A stretch of 64,000 nt of DNA, from NCBI GenBank assembly GCA_021731085.1, contig JAKFYB010000008.1:1-64000 (forward strand). Direction: 5' to 3'. Made by a program: the position numbers and the translations under genes. The first letter of the stretch is position 1. Every line of letters begins with the position of its first letter. The notes beneath the pieces were generated by a model. It saw only the letters and a program-made list of their open reading frames with translations, ran no database searches and was not told where the DNA came from. Positions 1 to 9,256 of this stretch are shown here, piece after piece. Source of the DNA: Dehalococcoidia bacterium. Its GTDB lineage: Bacteria > Chloroflexota > Dehalococcoidia > DSTF01 > JACRBR01.

Positions 1-1477
1 AAAGAGATCGTCGAAGCGCACGGCGGGCGCGGGCTTCTGGGCTGTTCGCGTTGGGCAGGACGACGATGAACTCCGTCCCGCGCTCTTCGCTGCTGACGGC
101 GCGGACGGTGCCGCCGTGCGCTTCGACGATCTCTTTCACGATCGACAGGCCGAGGCCGCTGCTGCCGCCCTTACGTGTGCGCGCGCGGTCGACCTGGAAG
201 AAGCGTTCGAAGACGCGGGCGATGTCTTCCTTCGGGATGTAAGAGCCGGTGTTGTGGACGCTGATGCTGACGTGCCCGCCGGCGATCGTCTTCGCGCTGA
301 TCGCGATGAGGCCGCCCTGCGGCGTGTGGCGAACGGCGTTCTGCAGCAGGTTGCTGAAGACTTGCTCCAGCCGCCGCGAGTCGCCGATCACGTCCGGCAG
401 CCGTTCGAGGTAGACGCCCGACTCGATGCCGGCCTCCTTGATCGACCACTGGAAGCGCTCCATCGAATGTTCTAACAGTTGCGCCATGTCAACGCGGCGG
501 TGCTCCATCAACACCTGTCCGGACTCGATCTGCGAGAGCAGCAGCAGGTCGTCGACGAGGCCGCGCATGCGTTGCGCCTCTTCGTACACCAGGCGGCTGT
601 AGTCCTTGATGTCCTGCTCCTCGGTGACGACGTCGTCGAGGATGGCCTGCGAGAAGCCCTGGATCGATGTCAGCGGCGTCTTGAGTTCGTGCGAGACGTT
701 CGCGAGCAGGTCCTTCATCGTCCGCTGCGACGTGCTGACCTGTTGCGCCATCTGGTTGAACGCCTCGGACAGCTTGCCGACCTCGTCTTCACCCTTGATC
801 GGGATGTAGACGTCGTAGTTGCCCTGAGCCATCTGCTTCGACGCCGCCGTGATGCGGGCGAGCGGCCCGGAGATCGAGCGCGAGATGAAGTACGACACGA
901 TGAACGACACCGTGAGCGCGATCGCGCCCGCGAGCAGCAGCCGCGGTACGAGGTCGAGCCAGGCGTCGGCCAGCTCCTGCTGGGGGATCGCGATGACGGC
1001 CTGGTACTGCGGCGCCGCGAATTGCGAGTCGGGTGGCGGCGCGGATGACGAGAACATCGTCAGTTTGGCACCGAAGCTATCGAACTGCGCCCACTCGTAC
1101 GACAAGCCGTTCGATTCATCCGTGCGGACGTCGCTGCCCTCGAACGCGAGCACATAGCGCCCTTGCAGGCTGTCGTCGGCGGCGGCATCGGTGTCATGGA
1201 TGACGACCTGCTCCTGGTCGAGCAGCAGAATGCGCGCGCCGTAGTCGCGCGAACGCTCGTCGACGAAGGCGCGCAGATCGTCGAGTTCTTTTCCGTCCGC
1301 GGCAAGCGCAGCTAGGCCGAATGTTAGCGGCTCGGCGAGACGGCCGTATTGCTCGCGCGCGTCGTCCTGCTGATTCTCGCGCAGGAGAAACAGTGCAGAC
1401 GCGCCGGCGAGGAAGACGGCGAGGCCGACCACCAGCGCGAACGAAACAATGAGTCTAGCTCTGAGGCTGCCCAGCAT
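1..1477 (-). CDS. Sensor histidine kinase (HAMP/HisKA/HATPase), truncated at window edge
   Basis: Manual minus-strand reading from ATG at 1477: N-terminal TM, HAMP, 'LLANVSHELKTPLTSIQGFSQA' H-box, 'SNLLQNAVRHTPQGG' N-box, 'GGSSGLGLSIVKEIVEAHGG' G-box; overlaps the response regulator stop. No stop before position 1. Confidence 0.9.
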   Translation of the reverse strand, partial: MLGSLRARLIVSFALVVGLAVFLAGASALFLLRENQQDDAREQYGRLAEPLTFGLAALAADGKELDDLRAFVDERSRDYGARILLLDQEQVVIHDTDAAADDSLQGRYVLAFEGSDVRTDESNGLSYEWAQFDSFGAKLTMFSSSAPPPDSQFAAPQYQAVIAIPQQELADAWLDLVPRLLLAGAIALTVSFIVSYFISRSISGPLARITAASKQMAQGNYDVYIPIKGEDEVGKLSEAFNQMAQQVSTSQRTMKDLLANVSHELKTPLTSIQGFSQAILDDVVTEEQDIKDYSRLVYEEAQRMRGLVDDLLLLSQIESGQVLMEHRRVDMAQLLEHSMERFQWSIKEAGIESGVYLERLPDVIGDSRRLEQVFSNLLQNAVRHTPQGGLIAISAKTIAGGHVSISVHNTGSYIPKEDIARVFERFFQVDRARTRKGGSSGLGLSIVKEIVEAHGGTVRAVSSEERGTEFIVVLPNANSPEARARRALRRSL

Positions 1478-2150
1478 CTTCGACCACCAGCTTGTACCCG
1501 ACTCCCCATACCGTCTGGATCTTCACGGAGGAATCGCCAAGCTTGTCGCGCAACCATGCGACGTGCACATCGATGGTGCGCGAATCACCGTAGTAGTCCG
1601 TTCCCCACACCAGGCGCAACAGGCGCTCACGGTCGAGGACATTGCCCTTGTGCTGCGCGAATGCTGTCAGCAGGTCGAACTCTTTCGCCCGCAACGTCAG
1701 GCCGCTACCGTCGAGCGTCGCCTCGCGGCTGGCGATGTCGATGCGCAGGCCACCGGCCTCGACGACATCGGGCGCGTCTTGCTCGCCCTGCGAGCGGCGG
1801 AGCACGGCTTTCACGCGCGCGACGAGTTCGCGCGGGTTGAAGGGCTTGGCCATGTAGTCGTCGGCGCCGATCTCCAAACCGACGATGCGGTCGATATCGT
1901 CGCCGCGCGCGGTGAGGATGATGACGGGGACGTTGCTCGTCTTGCGCAGTTCCTTACAGACGGTGAGACCGTCCATCTCCGGCATCATCACATCGAGGAC
2001 GATGAGGTCCGGCTTGAGGGCCTTCGCTTTTTCGAGCGCTTGCTTCCCGTCGTGGGCAGCCTCGACCCTGAACCCCTCATTATTGAGGTACAGCCTGGCG
2101 AGCTGGACGATGTTCTTTTCGTCATCGACGACTAGGATGGTGCCCGGCAT
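1455..2150 (-). CDS. OmpR/PhoB-family response regulator
   Basis: ORF 'MPGTILVVDDEKNIVQLARLYL...DLIVLDVMMPEMDGL...PVIILTARGDD...ADDYMAKPFNPRELVARVKAVLRR' plus winged-helix C-terminus. Confidence 0.95.
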   Translation of the reverse strand: MPGTILVVDDEKNIVQLARLYLNNEGFRVEAAHDGKQALEKAKALKPDLIVLDVMMPEMDGLTVCKELRKTSNVPVIILTARGDDIDRIVGLEIGADDYMAKPFNPRELVARVKAVLRRSQGEQDAPDVVEAGGLRIDIASREATLDGSGLTLRAKEFDLLTAFAQHKGNVLDRERLLRLVWGTDYYGDSRTIDVHVAWLRDKLGDSSVKIQTVWGVGYKLVVEDAGQPQS

Positions 2151-2354
2151 GAAGCAACGCTTTCTCGGCTTCGATTGGAGTTCGGCTACTCAAAGAGTGT
2201 CGGCTCCGACGGCCCCATTATAGATGTAGAGGGGGTGGCCGTTCGTAAGGGTCTTTACTAACGAATCGCTCTGTTGGTAGTGGCTGTAGTGCGGGCCTTC
2301 AGCCCGCGCGGGGTTGGGCTGCGAAGCGTTCATCGACTCGACGAGGAATGAAAA

Positions 2355-2379
2355 GAGCAAGCGGGCGGACCGCTTGCTC
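2355..2379. terminator. Strong hairpin (GAGCAAGCGG-GCGGA-CCGCTTGCTC), possible terminator
   Basis: 10-bp perfect stem, 5-nt loop, intergenic. Confidence 0.45.
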
Positions 2380-2639
2380 ACTCCCTGCCTCAAATAAATA
2401 GTCACACCCTACGCCTGAAATTAGACGTGCAATCGGTCCGCCCGCGTAATCCACGATAGGCGATCGCTTATGAACCCCGTGCCAACAGAGTGTTAACCAA
2501 CCGTAAACCCGAACCTGAGCAACACTTCTGCAACAGTTGCTACCCGGATACGACTGGTCAGCAACGGCAGCCTTAACACGTTCCGTACGGCTGCGAGACG
2601 CCGCTGCGTTAACGCAGCGCGCCCCGCTGGCTTGCTAGG

Positions 2640-2864
2640 GTGAATGTGTGGTCTGTAGAAGCCACAGATAAGGAAGGTGCCTCGATGATCTTTGGCATAT
2701 GCGATGCGTTGCTGCGGCTGCTATTTGGCGAGCGGACGTCGCGCGGCGGCGCACCCGACGACGAATCGACGGCCGTCGCGACGATGTACTTCCGCAACCG
2801 TGACATCGACCGCGGGCTCGTCGAACGGCTGCTCTGGTGGGAGGGCGTCGAGACGCCGCGCTGA
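2640..2864 (+). CDS. Hypothetical small protein
   Basis: 74-aa ORF in an otherwise intergenic region; internal start possible. Confidence 0.4.
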   Translation: MNVWSVEATDKEGASMIFGICDALLRLLFGERTSRGGAPDDESTAVATMYFRNRDIDRGLVERLLWWEGVETPR

Positions 2865-3076
2865 TAGCTCGTTAGCGTATATCCCGCTGGCCAACGATTT
2901 TCGGCCGCGCCTGTAACGTTTTGGCCCTCCCATCGTTACAGGTAGTTGACGGAGTGCGCGACAAGGACTGTCAAGGCGGCCAGGGGCCGTAATGGAAGCC
3001 AGAAGCGGGAACCTGGGTGCCAGCACCGCCACAGATCCAGCTTCCGGGGCCGATTCTGAAGGCGAGGGTATTCGAC

Positions 3077-3286
3077 ATGAAACTGACCACAGAAGCGCTG
3101 GAAGACATCACAGACAACGTCTCCGACTTCGAGGACGCCGCGACAGCTCGCTGGCTTGCAGCGAGGCTGGAGCCGGCCCGAATGGCCGCCCGCGAGGTAC
3201 CGTCGGTCGAGGCCATCGCCCGCATGCGAGCCCGCATCTTCGGCGAGGCGGCACCGGTCAAGAAGGACACCCGCATCGCCGCCTGA
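3077..3286 (+). CDS. Hypothetical small protein
   Basis: C-terminal part of ORF 3017..3286 starting at 'MKLTTEALEDITDNVSDFEDAATARWLAARLEPARM'; followed by a terminator-like hairpin. Confidence 0.55.
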   Translation: MKLTTEALEDITDNVSDFEDAATARWLAARLEPARMAAREVPSVEAIARMRARIFGEAAPVKKDTRIAA

Positions 3287-3321
3287 CGCTCAAAGGCCGG
3301 GCGGCCAACAAGACACAGCAG

Positions 3322-3348
3322 AGGCCCGCATCTAACGGATGCGGGCCT
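3322..3348 (+). terminator. Rho-independent terminator-like hairpin
   Basis: AGGCCCGCAT-CTAACGG-ATGCGGGCCT followed by TGTT. Confidence 0.6.
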
Positions 3349-3481
3349 TGTTCGTTCCCGACGGCACCTGCGCCAGATCTTAGTTACTCGTACACGCTTC
3401 AGTTTAGATTGACTCCGTCACTTCGCAGGCGTAATATCGGGTTCACCTGAACGTGCCCCGTTCCCGTCCGGAGGTCAGCCC

Positions 3482-4885
3482 ATGCGCGCGAGAATCGCCG
3501 TACTCTGCGCCGCCATCGCGGCCGTCATCGCCTTCCAGGCCGCCGTCGCTGTGCCGGATTCTCGGGCGGGTGTGCCGACGAATTGGACGATGTCGCTGGA
3601 CTGCAATACGAGCGCGCCGGGCATTCAGTCGGCATGCACAGGGCTTCCCGGTTCACTTATCGACGTCGATGGCGTTCTTACAAATAACACCTTGTCGGCG
3701 GTGCAGTTCGGTCGCTTCAGCATTGGCGTGCTCAACCCGAACATCACGCGGTTGTACGCCCGGGACATGAACGGCATGGACCTTCCGGGCTGTGACCCTT
3801 CAGGCGTGAACTGTAACCCTGACTTTCTGTTCACTGCCACCGGGAGCTACTCATGCATCATCCCGCAGCCAGACAACGATCGGGATGAGGACGGCAACCC
3901 AATGACGCAAGAGTCATATCTCGACTGCGCAAATGGCGCGGCCGATGGCCAAATGATTGCTCCCGGCGAATCAGTCGCGCTTGCTCGCGTCAAATACCGC
4001 GTGCCTGGGACGGCACCTGCAGGGGCCGTGCCGCTCACGATGTTCTGGACCAGTGCCGGCGATGAGTCGTTCGGGGAGCTGGGCAGTTGCGGACCGCCCG
4101 TCGACGTCCCGATGAACTGCAACGGCGCTACGATCACGATCGCGAACGTGTCGATGTCGCTCGACTGTAACCCCACGGTCGCGAACACACAGTCGAGCTG
4201 CATGGTCTCGAACATGGGCACCACGCGCGATGTACGGGTCGTGATCACCAATCATGGCACTACGGGCATCGTCGTCGGTGCGTTCGGATTCCGGCTTGAG
4301 AATCCAGACATCACACGGCTGTTCGCCCCGACCATTAACCCACCCGGCTACTCCAACGACAATCCCGACGCCGCGATGGCGGCCGAGGGTGCGGGCTGGG
4401 CCTGCGGCGTGCCGGAGCCGGTCGCCGACGATCCCGGCACGGTTGAACCGGGGCAGGATTCGAACATCGACTGCTTCAACGGCGCCGCCAGTGGCTTCAT
4501 GATCAATGCGGGCGCGAGCGTGCATGTGGCGACCGTGCACTACGACATCGTCGCGGGCGCAGACCCAGGCGCCGTCCAGTTGACGCTGACTGACGCGGAC
4601 GCATACAACGCGGCGTTCAACGAACTGGGGAGTTGTGGCCCGGTCCTCACAAAGTTGATGCCCTGCAACAACGCGACCCTCACGCTCTACTGCCCAATCG
4701 ACATGGCCGACGTCAACAACGATGACCGCGTGAACGTCGCCGACATGGGCATCACCGCCGCGAGCAACGGTGTCGTGCCCGCGCCGGTGCATCTGGATCA
4801 GAACTTTGATGGCGTGATCAACCCTGCCGACCGCGGGATCATTGGTTCGCATTATTTCAAGCGCCCGTCGATCCATTGTCCGTAG
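3482..4885 (+). CDS. Secreted protein: two duplicated beta-sandwich-like domains plus C-terminal dockerin-like module
   Basis: Signal peptide 'MRARIAVLCAAIAAVIAFQAAVAVPDSRA'; internal duplication ('FGELGSCGPPV..MNCNGATITI' / 'FNELGSCGPVL..MPCNNATLTL'); C-term 'DVNNDDRVNVADMGI...DQNFDGVINPADRGIIGSHYF'. Confidence 0.8.
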   Translation: MRARIAVLCAAIAAVIAFQAAVAVPDSRAGVPTNWTMSLDCNTSAPGIQSACTGLPGSLIDVDGVLTNNTLSAVQFGRFSIGVLNPNITRLYARDMNGMDLPGCDPSGVNCNPDFLFTATGSYSCIIPQPDNDRDEDGNPMTQESYLDCANGAADGQMIAPGESVALARVKYRVPGTAPAGAVPLTMFWTSAGDESFGELGSCGPPVDVPMNCNGATITIANVSMSLDCNPTVANTQSSCMVSNMGTTRDVRVVITNHGTTGIVVGAFGFRLENPDITRLFAPTINPPGYSNDNPDAAMAAEGAGWACGVPEPVADDPGTVEPGQDSNIDCFNGAASGFMINAGASVHVATVHYDIVAGADPGAVQLTLTDADAYNAAFNELGSCGPVLTKLMPCNNATLTLYCPIDMADVNNDDRVNVADMGITAASNGVVPAPVHLDQNFDGVINPADRGIIGSHYFKRPSIHCP

Positions 4886-4912
4886 CATCGCGCTGAAAAC
4901 GGCTGGATGAAA

Positions 4913-4936
4913 AAGGGCGCTCTCACGGGCGCCCTT
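4913..4936 (+). terminator. Terminator-like hairpin
   Basis: AAGGGCGC-N8-GCGCCCTT followed by CTTC, downstream of 3482..4885. Confidence 0.6.
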
Positions 4937-5046
4937 CTTCGTGCGTGAACCGTGATCGCCGCTGAGAATGGCGGTCGCTATACTCGCCCGCAACAGGCCG
5001 ACGCGCACTTCGCGGCGGCTGGGCCACGACCGACGGGACGCCTCTT

Positions 5047-6282
5047 TTGAAGCTGGAGACCTGGGAGAAGAACCTCTACGCCGTCTGGGTAGGGCAATTT
5101 CTGGCCCTCATGGGCGCCAATTTCGTGTTCCCCTTCATCCCCTTCTTTATCGGCGATCTTGGCATCGAGGACACATCCCAGCAGGCGCTCTGGGCCGGCG
5201 TATCGTCCGCGGCGACGGGCTTCATGCTGTTCCTCTCGTCTCCATTCTGGGGCTCGCTCGCCGACCGCTTCGGTCGCAAGCCGATGCTGATGCGCGCGTA
5301 CGTTGGCGCGATGATCACGATCACGATGCAGGCGTTCGTGCAGAGCCTGTGGCAGCTTGTGGCGTTGCGCGCGCTGCAGGGGCTCTTCGTCGGCACGATC
5401 CCCGCCGCGACCGCGCTCATCGCCTCCGGCACGCCGCCTAAGCGCGTGGCGTATGCACTCGGATTGCTGCAGATGGCCGTGTTCACATCGCAGACCGTCG
5501 GGCCGGTCGTCGGCGGCATCATGGCGGACGCGGTCGGCTATCGTCCGACATTCGCGCTCGGCGGCCTCATGTATGTCGTCTCATTGGTGTCGTGCTTCTT
5601 CTTCGTAAAGGAGGACTTCGTGCGGCCGCCGAAGGGTGAACGCGTGTCGTACATCGGGAATCTCAAATCGGTGATGCGCGTCCCGACGATGCTGCTCCTC
5701 ATCACCGTCATGTTTCTCGTCAGTTCGGCCGCCGTCTTCATCCGACCCCTGATCCCGCTGTTGGTCGAGTCATTTCCGAACAGCGGCGGCGCGAGAGAAG
5801 CCGGCCTCGTCTTCGCGGCGATAGCGCTGACCAGTGCGATCGCAGCAGTCGGCGTCGATCGCGTCTCGTCGCGCACGGGCTATAAGCTCGCGCTCACGGG
5901 CGCGATCATCGGCGCGGGCATCGGATACATGCTCGTCTCGATCGCGGACTCGCTGCTACCGCTGATGTTGCTCATGGCCCTCGTCGGCATCTTCAGCGGC
6001 GCGATGATCCCCGTCGTCAACGCGCTCATCGGCGCGACGGCCCCGCGGGACAAGCAGGGGTCGGCATTCGGTCTAGTCGGCAGCGCCAACGCTCTGTCGT
6101 TCGCGATTGCGCCACTGCTCGGCGGGCTCACGGCGCAGCAGTTCGGGATACATGCTGCCTTCGTCGTCGTCGGCTGCATGCTGCTCGGCGTGGCGGCGCT
6201 CGTCGCGTTCAAGGTCCGCGAACCAGCGCCGTACGAAGACGAAGTGATCCTGGACGCCGCGGTCGAGCCGGAAGCCACGTAG
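5047..6282 (+). CDS. MFS transporter
   Basis: 12-TM-like hydrophobic pattern, 'WGSLADRFGRKPMLMRAYVGA' MFS motif A. Confidence 0.92.
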   Translation: MKLETWEKNLYAVWVGQFLALMGANFVFPFIPFFIGDLGIEDTSQQALWAGVSSAATGFMLFLSSPFWGSLADRFGRKPMLMRAYVGAMITITMQAFVQSLWQLVALRALQGLFVGTIPAATALIASGTPPKRVAYALGLLQMAVFTSQTVGPVVGGIMADAVGYRPTFALGGLMYVVSLVSCFFFVKEDFVRPPKGERVSYIGNLKSVMRVPTMLLLITVMFLVSSAAVFIRPLIPLLVESFPNSGGAREAGLVFAAIALTSAIAAVGVDRVSSRTGYKLALTGAIIGAGIGYMLVSIADSLLPLMLLMALVGIFSGAMIPVVNALIGATAPRDKQGSAFGLVGSANALSFAIAPLLGGLTAQQFGIHAAFVVVGCMLLGVAALVAFKVREPAPYEDEVILDAAVEPEAT

Positions 6283-6286
6283 GCCG

Positions 6287-6321
6287 CCATCGTCCATCTT
6301 CCACCCTCCATCTTCTATCTC
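6287..6321. repeat. Heptamer-period repeat (CCATCTT-type, about 5 units)
   Basis: CCATCGT CCATCTT CCACCCT CCATCTT CTATCTC. Confidence 0.75.
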
Positions 6322-6347
6322 CCGCCCGCCCCAGATACCCTGTCTGC

Positions 6348-7076
6348 ATGAGCAAACTTGCAGACAAGATCAAGAAAGTCACCCAGCTAGCCTCGCAGCC
6401 CCTCGGTTTCGGATCCTCGAAGGCCGCCGCAGAATCGACGATGGTGCTAGCGGGCGTCGCGAAGGACGCGAAGGACGGCGCTGAGATGCAGAAGCGCGGC
6501 GCCGACGTTGTCATCTTGACGAGCGCGAAGCCGGAATCGGGCAAGGACGTTACCGGCGCGATCCTCGGCGCCATTATCGCCGGCAAAGCTGATGATGAGG
6601 CGAAGGCCTTTCGCGAAGGGGGCTTCGACTTCGTTGTCTTCGACCCGAACGACGCGTCGGCGACGGCGCTACTCGATGAGGACATTGGCTATGTGCTGAC
6701 ACTGCCCAAGGACCTCGAGGACAACGATGTTCGCACGCTGGAGTCGTTCCAGCTCGACGCGATCGACATCGGCGCCATCGACGGCGCGCTCACCGTCCGC
6801 CGTCAGATCGAACTGCGGCGCGTCTTCGGGATGACTCGCAAACCGCTGCTCGCGCGCGTAAAGGGCGACATCTCCGCCATCGAACTACAGGCGCTGCGCG
6901 ACACGAACATCGTTATCGTGACGGCCGACAAGGCCGATGACGTCGAGCGCCTGCGTAAGACGATCGACGCGCTGCCGTCGCGCGCTCGACGCAAGAACGA
7001 AGACCGCCCGACACCGCTCGTCCCCCGCACGGCGGCGGCCGAGGATGATGATGATGACGACGACCACGACCACTAG
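6348..7076 (+). CDS. Conserved-looking hypothetical protein with acidic tail EDDDDDDDHDH
   Basis: Full-length ORF preceded by intergenic repeat, followed by a terminator-like hairpin. Confidence 0.75.
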   Translation: MSKLADKIKKVTQLASQPLGFGSSKAAAESTMVLAGVAKDAKDGAEMQKRGADVVILTSAKPESGKDVTGAILGAIIAGKADDEAKAFREGGFDFVVFDPNDASATALLDEDIGYVLTLPKDLEDNDVRTLESFQLDAIDIGAIDGALTVRRQIELRRVFGMTRKPLLARVKGDISAIELQALRDTNIVIVTADKADDVERLRKTIDALPSRARRKNEDRPTPLVPRTAAAEDDDDDDDHDH

Positions 7077-7232
7077 GCTCGGGTCGCAGAATGGCCCGAT
7101 TCTTGGTAGTCTGGTGTCGCGCCAGGGAAGAACAGGGCGGCCCTTCGGAAACGGGGGGTAGGTTCATTGCCAAGCTCGCGCGGCGAGCCAGAATCACACA
7201 AGTGTTCCGAGCCATCTGGCGCATTGAGGCAG

Positions 7233-7261
7233 CGTCCGCTTTCAGGCGGACGTTTTCTTTT
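7233..7261 (+). terminator. Rho-independent terminator
   Basis: CGTCCGC-TTTCAG-GCGGACG then TTTTCTTTT. Confidence 0.7.
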
Positions 7262-7270
7262 GCCCGCGCG

Positions 7271-8176
7271 CTAGGCGGCAATCGCGCGCAGTGTTTGGAC
7301 GCACAGCAGGTAGTCCCGAGAACCACCAGAGAAGTGAATAGAGTAGTAGCCTCGGTAAGCCTCCACCACATCGGAGAATCCAGCGCCGTACCGTCGACAA
7401 ACTTCGTCCATCACGAAGCCAGCGTCCCACTCATCAACGTCCGATAACACCGGGTTCGCGGCGTAGATCACGGCGCTCGCCAGATCCATGCGGTGATCGC
7501 CCAGGAGCGTATTACCGCCGAAGTCGATCACGCCCGTGACCCGGCCGTCTTCATCCACCATCACGTTGTGCGGATGGAAGTCTCCGTGGACAAGCACGCG
7601 TTCGGCCGGCTCACCCAGCGCGACGATACGGCGCCGGATACGGTCGAGCGCAACCTCGAAGCCGGGGACGTCGCGGGTGAGAGCGTCGCGCCGCAGGCCG
7701 CGATCCATGCACGCCAGGAGAAAGGCGGTCCAGGATCGCTTGCGCAAGGGTGTGTCGCCCCAACCAACGGTCTCGCCGAACTCGTTGCCGTCGATCGTCA
7801 GGTGGGCGACCGCGGCGGCAGCGTCGAGGTAGTTACGCCACGCATTCGCGCGAGCATCGCCGTGGAGGTTTGCGAGTACGGCACCCAGCGGGCGGCCACC
7901 CAGGCGGCGCTCGACCGTGTAGGAAACGCCGCCGGCGGTTCCGTGATCGACGATTTCAGGAAGTGCAAACGGCACGGCGTCGCGCGGCAGCGCCGTGAGG
8001 AGCGCCTTTCGTTCTTTGATCGTGCCCCCCGCGGAACCGTGGTACACGCGTAGCACGAGATCGTCGCCCAGGGTATAGACGCGCGACTCGCCACCGGCGC
8101 CCAGAAGCTCCTCCTCGCCAATGCTGAACTTCGCCAGGACGGCCTCGAGTTGCGTCATAGTTGTGCAGCATGACAC
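7271..8176 (-). CDS. Aminoglycoside phosphotransferase-family (APH) kinase-like protein
   Basis: 'RVLVHGDFHPHNVMVDEDGRVTGVIDFGGNTLLGDHRMDLA' Brenner motif/DFG-like. Confidence 0.9.
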   Translation of the reverse strand: MSCCTTMTQLEAVLAKFSIGEEELLGAGGESRVYTLGDDLVLRVYHGSAGGTIKERKALLTALPRDAVPFALPEIVDHGTAGGVSYTVERRLGGRPLGAVLANLHGDARANAWRNYLDAAAAVAHLTIDGNEFGETVGWGDTPLRKRSWTAFLLACMDRGLRRDALTRDVPGFEVALDRIRRRIVALGEPAERVLVHGDFHPHNVMVDEDGRVTGVIDFGGNTLLGDHRMDLASAVIYAANPVLSDVDEWDAGFVMDEVCRRYGAGFSDVVEAYRGYYSIHFSGGSRDYLLCVQTLRAIAA

Positions 8177-8254
8177 AAGCTCGCGCGTAGCTTAGGTGAG
8201 AGAGGAGCGGGTGTTCCTCGTCCCGAGGGCACAGCTCATTCATGCATAGGCGCA

Positions 8255-9070
8255 TTGGCCCTGCCTGCTCGCGCCCTAGCGTTGGTAGCCTGTGTGTGCA
8301 TCACATCACAATCGGAGACTGCCGACATGACCACCGACATCGAACAGCGCGCCGAGACCACCACGTACGGCGACTATGCCGACCTGCTGAAGCCTGACGC
8401 CAAATGGGTCATCGGCGGCTTCCCTGGATGGGAGTTCCGCGAGCCAAACGCGATCATCCTCGTCCAGAACGGCACCCTGCGCGTCGCGGTCAATCCGCTG
8501 ACGCGCGGGCACGACTACGTCCAATTCTTCGACAACGCGCATCACATGTACTTCTCGCGCGAGACGTTCACTGTGCCAGAGGGCGGGCAGCTCTCGTTCG
8601 AGCTGGACCTGCGCTGCGAGAAGGTGAACGGCGTCGCCAACGACTTCTACGACGGCTACGTCTCGTTCAACCTGCTCGACCTGACGCAGGGCCTCGCGAT
8701 CGACTTCTTCCAGTCGAACGAGTGCTACGCGACGGTGTACGCGCGCCTGCCGTTCCCCGGCGCCGCTGTGCCGGCTGGCGACGGCCCGAAGTACTTCGGG
8801 CTCTTCAACGAGAAGCCGCTGCCGAAGGGCGAGAAGGTCACGCACCGCTACAAGATCACGTACGACCAGGCCGCGGCGGAACTGCTCTTCTGTGTAGAAG
8901 GCGAACTCGTCAACCGCGAGGTCAACGTGCCACGGATGGAGTCGATGATCGCCGCGCTGGGCATCATGACGGAGAAGGACATCCAGAACGGCAAGAGCGT
9001 AAGCTGCCACGGCCAGGGCGTCATCGCCGAATACGGCCCTCTAACCATCACGCGCACGCCCGCGGCTTAA
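8255..9070 (+). CDS. DUF6081-like protein of unknown function (probable start 8327)
   Basis: ORF 'DYADLLKPDAKWVIGGFPGWEFREPNAIILVQNGTLRV...'; family name recalled, not searched. Confidence 0.7.
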   Translation: MALPARALALVACVCITSQSETADMTTDIEQRAETTTYGDYADLLKPDAKWVIGGFPGWEFREPNAIILVQNGTLRVAVNPLTRGHDYVQFFDNAHHMYFSRETFTVPEGGQLSFELDLRCEKVNGVANDFYDGYVSFNLLDLTQGLAIDFFQSNECYATVYARLPFPGAAVPAGDGPKYFGLFNEKPLPKGEKVTHRYKITYDQAAAELLFCVEGELVNREVNVPRMESMIAALGIMTEKDIQNGKSVSCHGQGVIAEYGPLTITRTPAA

Positions 9071-9134
9071 CCAGTCCGCCGATCTTCAAGCGCCGCGTGG
9101 CACTCTCCCGAAACAGATCAGCGCATGCGATGCA

Positions 9135-9150
9135 TGTTTCACGTGAAACA
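9135..9150. promoter_or_regulatory. parS: parS-like centromere site (ParB binding)
   Basis: Perfect 16-bp palindrome TGTTTCACGTGAAACA, identical to the canonical bacterial parS consensus, in an intergenic region. Confidence 0.8.
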
Positions 9151-9256
9151 TCACCATTCGCGTTTCGCGCGAGCTCGGTCCATGTGACTCGTTGGCCGCG
9201 CTCCGTCCTGCACGTACAATCCCGGTGTTCACAAGCATCCCCGCTAGGAGCATCCC

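Noticed and set aside
479-1048. + strand ORFs over the histidine kinase region
   Set aside because: The minus strand encodes an unambiguous HAMP-HisKA-HATPase kinase; the + frames are shadow ORFs.
2877-3076. Possible riboswitch in the leader of the small ORF at 3077
   Set aside because: GC-rich and probably structured, but I could not match it to any riboswitch consensus by eye; an Infernal/Rfam scan would be needed.
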